Source: an uncultured Oscillospiraceae bacterium (lineage in GTDB: Bacteria > Bacillota > Clostridia > Oscillospirales > Acutalibacteraceae). Taken from it: a DNA stretch of 64,000 nucleotides. The stretch's first letter is position 1. Each line of letters starts with the position of its first letter. A program made the position numbers and the translations under genes. Positions 1-6,774 of the stretch are shown here, piece after piece. The DNA is taken from NCBI GenBank assembly GCA_900543795.1, contig UQSH01000003.1, positions 13,498 to 77,497 on the forward strand. Reading direction: 5' to 3'. Under the pieces are notes generated by a model, which ran no database searches, was not told where the DNA came from, and worked only from the letters and a program-made list of their open reading frames with translations.

Positions 1-1
1 A

Positions 2-511
2 ATCGGTTCTACCGAAACGGATAATATCGACAAGGTAAAAGATATTACTCCGGAAAATGTGAAAACCGAAGATAAATCTGACCTTGAGAATGCCAAAGAT
101 GAACTTGAAAAAGCACTTGATGATTACAAAGATAATCTAACAGATGACGAAAAGAAAGACATTCAGGACGAAATCGACCGTATCGAAAAGGCTCTTGAAG
201 TCATTGATAAGGTAGAAAAGGTGGAAGATTTAATTAACAAGTTACCGGAGAATATTGCTAAGTCTGATGCCGATGCAATCAAGAAAGCAGATGAAGCATA
301 CAACGCTCTTTCAAAATATGAGCAGTCCATCTTTGATAAGAATGCAAAGAAGAAACTGGATAATGCAAAATCTGCACTGGAAGCATTGAAAAGTCCAGCA
401 ACCGGAGATAACGGAAAAATTTGGATGTGGTTTGCACTTCTCTTTGTAAGTGGCGGCGGACTACTCGGTACAACTGCTTACAAAAGAAAAAGAAAAGAAA
501 CCGAAAACTAA
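2..511 (+). CDS. C-terminal part of a sortase-anchored surface protein (partial)
   Basis: The reading frame is open to the left edge, so this is the 3' end of a longer gene; the GTG at 59 is an in-frame internal codon, not a convincing start. The visible part is a highly charged, Lys/Glu/Asp-rich helical region, probably coiled coil, of the kind used as a spacer in Gram-positive surface proteins. It ends with a cell-wall sorting signal: SPATGDN, then a hydrophobic stretch (WMWFALLFVSGGGLLG), then a KRKRK tail. SPATG resembles the (S/P)PxTG motifs cleaved by clostridial class B-type sortases rather than canonical LPXTG. The ligand-binding part lies outside the window, so its role is unknown. 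A rho-independent terminator follows. Confidence 0.8.
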   Translation: MGSTETDNIDKVKDITPENVKTEDKSDLENAKDELEKALDDYKDNLTDDEKKDIQDEIDRIEKALEVIDKVEKVEDLINKLPENIAKSDADAIKKADEAYNALSKYEQSIFDKNAKKKLDNAKSALEALKSPATGDNGKIWMWFALLFVSGGGLLGTTAYKRKRKETEN

Positions 512-534
512 AATTTCATAACTTAAAAAATTAC

Positions 535-575
535 TTATCCCGTCTGCTTACTTCAAACAGGCGGGATAAAATTTT
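535..575 (+). terminator. Rho-independent terminator of the surface-protein gene
   Basis: TTATCCCGTCTG at 535-546 pairs with CAGGCGGGATAA at 558-569 with one G-T wobble, and is followed by AATTTT. It lies 24 bp after the stop codon. Confidence 0.75.
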
Positions 576-620
576 GCCCAGAAAAAACAGTATTTCTACT
601 TTCCGAAGAAAAACATCCAG

Positions 621-902
621 ACCTTCTCAGGTTCAAGTCCTAATCAATATAAAAAACAGCACATACTCCCCAAAGAGTGTGTGCTGTTTGGTGCGGGTAA
701 CAGGACTTGCCGTCTGCTTCGGCTTCGCCTTGCATACTTATGGCTCGGCGACCGTTGCAAAGCAACAGTACCCGCCTCACCGCTCTTCACTAAAAACAGT
801 CCACCGGACTGTTTTCTTTACGCTCAAACCTTCTCAGGTTCAAGTCCTGATATATAAAAAGGCACCCAATGGGTGCCTTTTTGGTGCGGGTAACAGGACT
901 TG
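621..902. repeat. Repeat array duplicating the tRNA-Leu 3' end
   Basis: Two direct repeats alternate. Repeat A (21 bp) is at 621-641 and 828-848; it contains GGTTCAAGTCCT, the inverted complement of the tRNA T-arm. Repeat B (23 bp) is at 687-709 and 880-902; it is the 3' end of the adjacent tRNA-Leu including CCA. Each A-B pair encloses a different hairpin (651-689 and 857-882). The 118 bp between B copy 1 and A copy 2 carries a 10-bp palindrome (793-802 with 806-815) and a small GTTGC/GCAAC hairpin. Apparent ORFs across the region are artefacts of the tRNA and repeats. There is no gene between 512 and 881. Confidence 0.8.
857..882 (-). terminator. Terminator of tRNA-Leu
   Basis: On the minus strand AAAAAGGCACCC pairs with GGGTGCCTTTTT directly after the encoded CCA, giving a stem with a T-run. 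It is also the variable hairpin of the second A-B repeat unit. Confidence 0.75.
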
Positions 903-964
903 AACCTGCACGCTTTCGCACAAGATCCTAAATCTTGCGTGTCTGCCAATTCCACCATACCCGC
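882..964 (-). tRNA. tRNA-Leu (anticodon TAG), CCA encoded
   Basis: On the minus strand the acceptor GCGGGTA pairs with TACCCGC, followed by discriminator A and an encoded CCA. The D-arm contains GGAATTGGCAGACA, typical of class II tRNA-Leu. The anticodon arm is CAAGA-TTTAGGA-TCTTG, giving anticodon TAG. A short class II variable arm precedes a T-arm with TTCAAGT. The mature body is 80 nt plus part of CCA. A good sigma-A promoter lies directly upstream. Confidence 0.95.
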
Positions 965-974
965 ATTAATATAC

Positions 975-1003
975 ATTCTATCATTGATTTGTAATGAAAT
1001 CAA
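975..1003 (-). promoter_or_regulatory. Sigma-A promoter of tRNA-Leu
   Basis: On the minus strand TTGATT (998-1003), a 17-nt spacer and TAGAAT (975-980), ending about 11 nt before the tRNA 5' end. Confidence 0.65.
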
Positions 1004-1015
1004 CAAAAATTTTTA

Positions 1016-1729
1016 TTAATCTGTTTTTGCCTCTTTATTTACTATTGCATAAACCGCACAATAAACCTTTTTTGCGCCATAGGCTTTAAGTGTTAAGGCG
1101 GCAGAGGAAAGAGTTGAGCCGGTTGTTTTAACATCATCTACAAGCAAAATTATTTTATCCTTAACATCGGCATTTTCTGCAAGGTCAAAGACGCCGTACA
1201 TATTAATAAATCTATCCTTTGCCGACTGACGCTTTTGCATTTTAGTTTTGCGCTTTTTAATCAATAAATCTTCAAGAGGAATATTACAGCCTTGTGAAAC
1301 ACAATCAGCAAGAAGCTTCGCCTGATTAAACCCTCTTTTTGCCTCGTCTGCTTTTAGCATAGGGATATATGTTACAGAATCAAAGCTTATATCGGAAAAG
1401 TTTTCTTTAACTGCGAATGAAATGCGTTTGCCCTGCTCAACAGAGAGCTCGGGACTGTTATACATTTTCAAATTTAAAACACCGTGAGCAACCGAGCCGC
1501 CGTAATAATAAGGAGCGGTTACACCGTTATACTCGGGAGAACGCTTTGATTTTTTACAGATACAATCTCTTTTTTCGCAACCGCATTTAAGACAAAAGGG
1601 AGCCTTTATAAATTCAAGTGCTTCACATTCATCGCAGAGATATTGATTATATTCAATTATATCTCCGCACAATGCGCATCTTTTGGGAAAAAGTGCAACC
1701 AAAAGCTTTGATAATGCTTCTTTAATCAT
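1016..1729 (-). CDS. comFC: ComF family phosphoribosyltransferase-like protein
   Basis: This 237-residue protein has the usual ComFC layout. An N-terminal zinc-finger region carries Cys18/Cys21, Cys32/Cys35 and Cys46/Cys49. A phosphoribosyltransferase fold follows, with the PRPP-binding motif IILLVDDVKTTGST near residues 193-206. In naturally competent Firmicutes ComFC supports uptake or processing of transforming DNA; its biochemical activity is not settled and the domain also occurs in non-competent bacteria. The start codon overlaps the comEA-like stop as ATGA, so the two are translationally coupled. Family assignment is secure; a competence role here is inference. Confidence 0.9.
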   Translation of the reverse strand: MIKEALSKLLVALFPKRCALCGDIIEYNQYLCDECEALEFIKAPFCLKCGCEKRDCICKKSKRSPEYNGVTAPYYYGGSVAHGVLNLKMYNSPELSVEQGKRISFAVKENFSDISFDSVTYIPMLKADEAKRGFNQAKLLADCVSQGCNIPLEDLLIKKRKTKMQKRQSAKDRFINMYGVFDLAENADVKDKIILLVDDVKTTGSTLSSAALTLKAYGAKKVYCAVYAIVNKEAKTD

Positions 1730-2169
1730 ACTGTTACATACGGTTCGATTTTAGCATAAACCGAATCTCCGATTCCGCTGATATTTTTTAACTGCTCAAC
1801 ACTTGTATATTCTCCGAGATAATCACGATAAGCGATAATTGCGTTTGCGCGTGCTTCCCCTACCCCGTCTATCTGCATTAAATCAGAGGCAGTGCAGGTG
1901 TTAAGATTAATCGGAAATGAAGCATAGCCGCTGTTATCTTGTTCACTATAAGAAGAATAATTGTCTGTACCTTGTACTGACTGCGAAGAAGAATCATAGG
2001 AAAACGACGGAGCGGTTTTAAGGCTTTCAGCGGTTGCTTGATAGTCATTGCTGACACGAGGAACAGAAAAGCCGATATAAACAAAAACAACTGCAAGAAC
2101 AATTAACGAAACGGATATGATTATTTCCGTTTGCTTTTTGCTTTCCGATTTTTTACTGCCTTTACTCAT
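1726..2169 (-). CDS. comEA: ComEA-like helix-hairpin-helix DNA-binding protein
   Basis: The protein has a short basic N-terminus, one transmembrane anchor (about residues 15-33), a Ser/Gln/Tyr-rich linker and a C-terminal ComEA-type helix-hairpin-helix domain (INLNTCTASDLMQIDGVGEA ... ISGIGDSVYAKIEPYV). In competent Gram-positives ComEA is the membrane-tethered dsDNA receptor that hands DNA to ComEC. I chose the ATG at 2169 because GGAG lies 6 nt upstream; an in-frame ATG seven codons earlier abuts the ftsK stop and has no ribosome-binding site. It lies directly behind ftsK and overlaps comFC by 4 bp. The linker is shorter than in classical ComEA. Confidence 0.85.
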   Translation of the reverse strand: MSKGSKKSESKKQTEIIISVSLIVLAVVFVYIGFSVPRVSNDYQATAESLKTAPSFSYDSSSQSVQGTDNYSSYSEQDNSGYASFPINLNTCTASDLMQIDGVGEARANAIIAYRDYLGEYTSVEQLKNISGIGDSVYAKIEPYVTV

Positions 2170-2190
2170 AACAACTCCGTCAAAATTCAA

Positions 2191-4725
2191 TTATTCATCA
2201 TCACTTTGATTATCTATAACAACATCATCAAAAAGAGAGGCTTCATCCTGCTGTGCATCATCAAGCGACATTTGAACAGTATTTTCAGCCGTGAAATCCG
2301 TGCCGCTTTCATAAGCACGCTTTTCAAGCCACATCTGCTTTGTCATAAGCACCTGACGGGGCTTGCTTCCCTCGGAGGGACCTATTACGCCGTATTCTTG
2401 AAGCTGATCGATTATCTTTGCACCTCTTGCATAGCCAACAGAAAGCTTGCGTTGAAGGAACGAGGTTGAAGCCGTTCCTGTTTCAATAACAATTTCAGCG
2501 GCTTTTTCAAACAAAGCGTCGTAAGCGTCATCCTCGGAATTATCCTCAAAGGGACTTGATTTTTTATCCTGTACTGCCTTTGAATCAATTTCCTTTTGAA
2601 TATTTTCATCATAATCGGATTCGCCCTGCTTTTTAATGAAATCGCAAAGCTCTTCTACCTCTTCATCACTAATGAAGCAACCCTGCACTCTTTTCGGCTT
2701 ACTTGAACCGATAGGACTGTAAAGCATATCGCCGTAGCCGAGAAGCTTTTCGGCGCCGCCTGTGTCAAGAATAGTTCTTGAATCTATTTGAGAGGTTACC
2801 GTTAATGCAATTCTTGATGAAATATTCGCTTTAATTAAGCCCGTGATAACATCAACAGACGGTCTTTGAGTTGCAATAACAAGGTGCATACCTGCCGCAC
2901 GCGCCATCTGCGCAAGACGGCAAATTGAATCCTCAACCTCTTTGGGAGCCGCCATCATCAAATCCGAAAGCTCGTCTATAAAAATACAGATTTTCGGCAT
3001 TGGCTCCATATCCTCGTGCTTTGAAGCATACTTATTATATCCCTCAATATCACGAACGCCTGTTTCGCTGAATTTATTATATCTTTGAAGCATTTCCGAA
3101 ACCGCCCAGCCGAGAGCTCCTGCGGCTTTTCTTGGGTCTGTTACAACGGGAACAAGAAGATGCGGGATACCCGAATACTTTGAAAATTCAACCTGCTTCG
3201 GATCTATCATAAGGAACTTAACCTCATCGGGTCTTGCACGGTATAGAATTGAAACGATAATCGAATTCATACAAACAGATTTACCTGCGCCCGTTGTGCC
3301 TGCAATAAGCAAATGCGGCATTTTGGCAATATCGCAATAAACGCAATTACCCGCAATATCCTTTCCAAGTCCTGCGGAGAGCTTTGATGATTGCTGTGAG
3401 AACTCGGGTGTGTCGATAAGCTCACGCATTGATACAGTGTTTTTAACTGAATTGGGAACCTCAATTCCCACTGCCGCCTTACCGGGTATAGGCGCTTCTA
3501 TTCTTACATGAGTTGCCGCAAGGTTGAGGGCAATATCATCTGCAAGATTTGTTATTTTTGATATTCTTATACCAGCCGCCGGCTTAAGCTCATATCTTGT
3601 TACGGTTGGTCCTCTGCTGATATCGGTTATAGTTGCGTCAACATTAAAGGAATGAAGCGTTTTTATAAGATTTTCGGCATTGGATTTAAGCTCTCCGCTT
3701 ATATCCTTTGTTGCCGCCTTTTTTGCATTTTTAAGGATTTTAACGGGAGGTATTACATAAGCCTCAACAGAGGATTTCATTTGTTCCTCGCTGACGGAAA
3801 AGCTTTCGTGCTTCACGCCTGTTTTTTCCTCGGAGGCGTTTTCAACAATTTCATCAATTGTTTTTGATTTGGTTTTTTCTCGCTCCGCCTTATTCTTTTC
3901 GGCTGCGGCGTTTATCTCGTCAATAATTGACTGCGAAATTTTCATTTCCTCGGTTTGAAGCGCAGGGCTTTCCTCTGCTCTTTCCTTAACCTTTTTAGCC
4001 TTACCGGAATCAGCCTCGGCAGGCGGAATTTCATCAAGCGGAACATCTATATTGGCTTTTCTTCTTTTCTTTTCCTCAATTTTTTCGGTAACAACAGGCT
4101 GAACCCTTTCGTATGTTGCCTTTGCGGGACTTACCGCTCCTTTAAGGAATTGAACAATCGTTATTCCCGTTAAGAGCATAAAATCAACAAAAATCAGAAC
4201 GATGCTGACAATGATTGCCGGCGCCTTTCCGAGCGTCAGCAGCAGCCAACCGAAAACAGCACCGAAAAATCCGCCGTTAAACACAGTGGGAGCGTTTTGA
4301 TAAGCAGATACAACGGAAGCCTTAAATTCCGTTGTGCTTTCATTTTGAATTACGAAAATAACCGTTGAAAGCAAAAGCACCATAACAATGCCCTCAACGC
4401 CTTTTGCTATCAGCATTTTCGGTTCACTGTCTTTAAGAGAATAAAGAACTGTTATTACAATTGCCAAAATCGGAAACACCCAGGAAGCAAACATACCGAA
4501 AAGACCGACATAAGCATTATGTAAAAACAACCAAGCGCCCTGCCCCTTAATAACCGATATAAAGAAAAAAATTATTGAAACGGAAAATATAACAATGCCT
4601 ACAATTCTGTTTATCTCGCTTTTATCGGTTGAAGAAGCAGCTGCCCTTGAACCTGAGCTTGAGCGTTGTGCAGCCTGCCTGCTTTTATTTTGATTTTTTT
4701 GATTACTGTTTTTATTATTAGCCAT
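2191..4725 (-). CDS. ftsK: DNA translocase FtsK/SpoIIIE
   Basis: This is a septal DNA pump that clears chromosomal DNA from the division or sporulation septum. About four N-terminal membrane segments are followed by a charged linker, then the alpha/beta motor with Walker A GTTGAGKS (near residue 475) and Walker [12 protein letters not shown] (near 583), and a C-terminal winged-helix gamma domain of the KOPS/SRS-reading type. The open frame extends to 4854, but the extra 43 codons lie inside a repeated non-coding element, and MANNKNSNQ at 4725 is the natural N-terminus (844 residues). An ATG at 4737 is the alternative. A UppP-like gene, ylzJ-like gene and tepA lie upstream, resembling the tepA-ylzJ-spoIIIE order of Bacillus. 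Confidence 0.95.
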   Translation of the reverse strand: MANNKNSNQKNQNKSRQAAQRSSSGSRAAASSTDKSEINRIVGIVIFSVSIIFFFISVIKGQGAWLFLHNAYVGLFGMFASWVFPILAIVITVLYSLKDSEPKMLIAKGVEGIVMVLLLSTVIFVIQNESTTEFKASVVSAYQNAPTVFNGGFFGAVFGWLLLTLGKAPAIIVSIVLIFVDFMLLTGITIVQFLKGAVSPAKATYERVQPVVTEKIEEKKRRKANIDVPLDEIPPAEADSGKAKKVKERAEESPALQTEEMKISQSIIDEINAAAEKNKAEREKTKSKTIDEIVENASEEKTGVKHESFSVSEEQMKSSVEAYVIPPVKILKNAKKAATKDISGELKSNAENLIKTLHSFNVDATITDISRGPTVTRYELKPAAGIRISKITNLADDIALNLAATHVRIEAPIPGKAAVGIEVPNSVKNTVSMRELIDTPEFSQQSSKLSAGLGKDIAGNCVYCDIAKMPHLLIAGTTGAGKSVCMNSIIVSILYRARPDEVKFLMIDPKQVEFSKYSGIPHLLVPVVTDPRKAAGALGWAVSEMLQRYNKFSETGVRDIEGYNKYASKHEDMEPMPKICIFIDELSDLMMAAPKEVEDSICRLAQMARAAGMHLVIATQRPSVDVITGLIKANISSRIALTVTSQIDSRTILDTGGAEKLLGYGDMLYSPIGSSKPKRVQGCFISDEEVEELCDFIKKQGESDYDENIQKEIDSKAVQDKKSSPFEDNSEDDAYDALFEKAAEIVIETGTASTSFLQRKLSVGYARGAKIIDQLQEYGVIGPSEGSKPRQVLMTKQMWLEKRAYESGTDFTAENTVQMSLDDAQQDEASLFDDVVIDNQSDDE

Positions 4726-4890
4726 ATTAATTCTCATCGCCTTTCCGGCTACAAATATTGTAATTAAAATTCCTAACGCCTTTGTGTAGCCGGATAAGGC
4801 GCATAAGGAATTCAGCCATCTCAAAATTATGCCTTTGGCAAATTTTGAGGGCAATAAAATCGGGTTAGTGTAATTTTACACACTAACCTC
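4723..4890 (-). repeat. Structured repeat, copy A (hairpins plus pseudoknot) abutting ftsK
   Basis: About 168 bp homologous to 38158-38328. Reading the minus strand, there are three stems: P1 (4880-4888 with 4863-4871), P2 (4841-4849 with 4820-4828) and P3 (4796-4812 with 4768-4782). The P3 loop holds CCGGCTACA (complement of 4785-4793), which is exactly complementary to TGTAGCCGG (complement of 4745-4753) just before a purine-rich GGAAAGG. The copy ends in two ATGs 12 nt apart, the second being the ftsK start. It could be a cis-acting RNA leader or a palindromic mobile repeat. P1 could also terminate the upstream operon. Confidence 0.75.
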
Positions 4891-4896
4891 TTTCGT

Positions 4897-5757
4897 TTAT
4901 TTAACGGCAATTTCAATTATTCCCGCAAAAAGCGCAATTGCCCCGATTGCGTAATCATAAAATGAAAAATATTTTAAATAATTATTTTTAATAACATAAA
5001 GCAGAAGCTTGCAGGCAAAAAACGAAACAACACCCGAAAGAACAACTGCAATAATTCCCGAAATAATATTAACATAGGTTACACATCTTGCAATCTCTAC
5101 TATGCCGCTGACAACAAGTATAGGTGCGCTTATGCTGATAAAATATCTGAAAGCGATTTTTCTGTTTGTGCCAAACAAGGCCGCAATTGAAACAACCAAG
5201 CAGCATATTGAAAGACCTGCAACGGGAAGCGCAAAAAACACCCCAACGGAAATAACTATTGCGCATAACACGGAAAGGTTGCTTCCCTTTTCATCACTTT
5301 TAAGCTTTAAAGAAGCAAGTATAAGAAGACTTGCAGTCAAAATAAAGCAAATTCCCTCGGAAATAAGATTTCCGTCGTAGGAATAAGAATTTAAAACGGA
5401 AAATACATTTGCTCCGTTACCGAGAGGAATTGCATAAACAATCATAAAAATATACGGTATAAAGGTGTAATACATAAACTTTCTTGAATTTGATGTTTTT
5501 TTCAAATCAAGGGTTTTGGTGAAAATCTCTTTACCCGTAAAAACAAATTCATAAACAAGGCGCAGAAAAACCTTATATGACGCAACGATTATACCGATTG
5601 CCATACCGATATGTATCAGCCCCGTTAATTCGGAGCAATTTGCTGAATACCTTGAAGCGAAATCATGAAAGATTGCAGAATGACCGCTTTCAGATAAGGG
5701 AAAAATAAAGGTCAATGCCTGACCGATTGACTGAAATATCGCCGTTATAATCGACAC
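4897..5757 (-). CDS. UppP/BacA-like membrane protein (divergent undecaprenyl-diphosphatase homologue)
   Basis: This is a polytopic membrane protein of about 286 residues with eight or so hydrophobic segments. Its N-terminus IITAIFQSIGQALTFIFPLS followed by ESGHSAIF matches the first UppP motif, usually EFLPISSSGH, where the active site of undecaprenyl-pyrophosphate phosphatase begins. The second motif, normally PGxSRSG, is only weakly represented (LPVAGLSICC) and lacks the arginine, so activity is uncertain. I chose GTG at 5757 because a full GGAGGT (5764-5769) lies 7 nt upstream and the motif is then placed as in the family; ATGs at 5889 and 5784 lack such a site. The start overlaps the ylzJ-like frame by 68 bp. 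Confidence 0.7.
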   Translation of the reverse strand: MSIITAIFQSIGQALTFIFPLSESGHSAIFHDFASRYSANCSELTGLIHIGMAIGIIVASYKVFLRLVYEFVFTGKEIFTKTLDLKKTSNSRKFMYYTFIPYIFMIVYAIPLGNGANVFSVLNSYSYDGNLISEGICFILTASLLILASLKLKSDEKGSNLSVLCAIVISVGVFFALPVAGLSICCLVVSIAALFGTNRKIAFRYFISISAPILVVSGIVEIARCVTYVNIISGIIAVVLSGVVSFFACKLLLYVIKNNYLKYFSFYDYAIGAIALFAGIIEIAVK

Positions 5758-5902
5758 TGTTTCTACCTCCGTACATCTCGGCATTATCAAGATAATAGCC
5801 GAATCTAACATAAGAATAAGGATTGCTTGAACGCAAACTGCTTGAAGCAACAAGCTGATTTTTATAAAAAATATCGTTTTCGCTGACAACAGACCAAAGC
5901 AT
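5690..5902 (-). CDS. Small YlzJ-like protein
   Basis: This 70-codon frame starts in a TAATG overlap with the tepA stop, the usual sign of translational coupling. Its N-terminus [12 protein letters not shown] resembles the MILYTIVPEEDIF-type start of YlzJ proteins, and an SSNPYSYV segment recalls the STDPxDYL segment of that family. Genomic position also fits, since Bacillus has tepA-ylzJ-spoIIIE. YlzJ function is unknown. Against it, the 3' end overlaps the UppP-like gene by 68 bp and the match is judged by eye only. The alternative is that this is a non-coding gap. Confidence 0.5.
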   Translation of the reverse strand: MLWSVVSENDIFYKNQLVASSSLRSSNPYSYVRFGYYLDNAEMYGGRNSVDYNGDISVNRSGIDLYFSLI

Positions 5903-6600
5903 TATTTTCCCTCCTCAATTGAGCGGTTGAGAAAATCAAGAGCATCCGAAAGACCTCCGAGCTCGTCAATAAGTCCGCATTTAACTGCGCCCTCTCCGTC
6001 AAGCACGGTGCCGACATCCATAACAAGCTCGCCCGTTTTCATCATAAGCTTTCTAAAATCTTTTCCCGATATTTTGGAATTGCTTTCAACAAAATTTACA
6101 ATTCTGTCCTGCATTTTTTCAAAATACGAAAGCGTTTGCGGAACGCCGAGAACAAGCCCGTTCATTCTTACGGGATGAACAGTCATGGTTGCGCTCGGCA
6201 CAATAAAGCTTTTTTTACAGGAAACGGCAAGCGGAACACCGATTGAATGGCCGCCGCCGAGAACAAGAGAGGCTGTTGGAGTTTTCATTGTTGAAAGAAG
6301 CTCTGCGATGGCAAGTCCTGCTTCTACATCTCCGCCGACCGTGTTCAATATTATCAACAAGCCGTCTATATCCTGACTTTCCTCGATAGCAACAAGCTGA
6401 GGAATAACATGCTCATATTTAGTTGTTTTGTTCTGACTCGGAAGAATATAATGCCCCTCAATTTGACCGATAACCGTTAAGCAATGAATAAAATGCCCGT
6501 TTTTCTTAACGGTTATTGAGCCTGTTTCAAAGCCTGCCTGCGAGGAGCCGCTATTTTCATCAGCATTAATATTTTCGTTTTCATTTTCTTTTTCAGACAC
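5902..6600 (-). CDS. tepA: ClpP-fold serine protease, TepA family
   Basis: This 232-residue protein has a low-complexity acidic N-terminus (residues 1-25) followed by a ClpP/crotonase-fold peptidase domain. The catalytic Ser is in GGGHSIG (Ser119), His in TVHPVR (His142), and an acidic residue lies in the [14 protein letters not shown] region. Bacillus TepA (translocation-enhancing protein) is a ClpP-like peptidase linked to signal-peptide degradation and protein export, encoded just before ylzJ and spoIIIE as here. It is first in the minus-strand operon running through ftsK, comEA and comFC. A promoter precedes it. Confidence 0.85.
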   Translation of the reverse strand: MSEKENENENINADENSGSSQAGFETGSITVKKNGHFIHCLTVIGQIEGHYILPSQNKTTKYEHVIPQLVAIEESQDIDGLLIILNTVGGDVEAGLAIAELLSTMKTPTASLVLGGGHSIGVPLAVSCKKSFIVPSATMTVHPVRMNGLVLGVPQTLSYFEKMQDRIVNFVESNSKISGKDFRKLMMKTGELVMDVGTVLDGEGAVKCGLIDELGGLSDALDFLNRSIEEGK

Positions 6601-6643
6601 TTAAACACTTCCTTTGTGTTATTATGTCCGAAAACTCTTATAT

Positions 6644-6672
6644 ATTGTATCATACAACAAAAAATAATTCAA
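6644..6672 (-). promoter_or_regulatory. Sigma-A promoter of the tepA-ftsK-com operon
   Basis: On the minus strand TTGAAT (6667-6672), a 17-nt spacer and TACAAT (6644-6649), about 44 nt before the tepA start. Confidence 0.55.
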
Positions 6673-6708
6673 TATAATGATAAATTAATTATTTTTATTA
6701 TAAAAAGA

Positions 6709-6737
6709 TTGACACAAGTTAAACAATATTATAAAAT
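6709..6737 (+). promoter_or_regulatory. Strong sigma-A promoter of the acn-icd-rex operon
   Basis: A perfect TTGACA (6709-6714), a 17-nt spacer and TAAAAT (6732-6737). Transcription should begin near 6744. The sequence just downstream (6741-6759) contains TTAACAA, one half of a Rex-type operator, but the other half is poor. Confidence 0.75.
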
Positions 6738-6774
6738 AGATTGACAATTTTTTTAACAACTTGGAGGAATTGAA

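Noticed and set aside
421..1006. Open reading frames on both strands crossing the tRNA-Leu repeats (421-903 plus; 824-1006 minus)
   Set aside because: They run through the tRNA, terminators and repeats; no ribosome-binding sites and no protein-like composition.
4726..4854. N-terminal extension of FtsK to 4854
   Set aside because: These codons lie in the structured repeat; MANNKNSNQ at 4725 is the plausible start.
6741..6759. Full Rex operator before acn
   Set aside because: Only the TTAACAA half fits; the left half TTGACAA is off by spacing and bases. Mentioned only as a weak hint.
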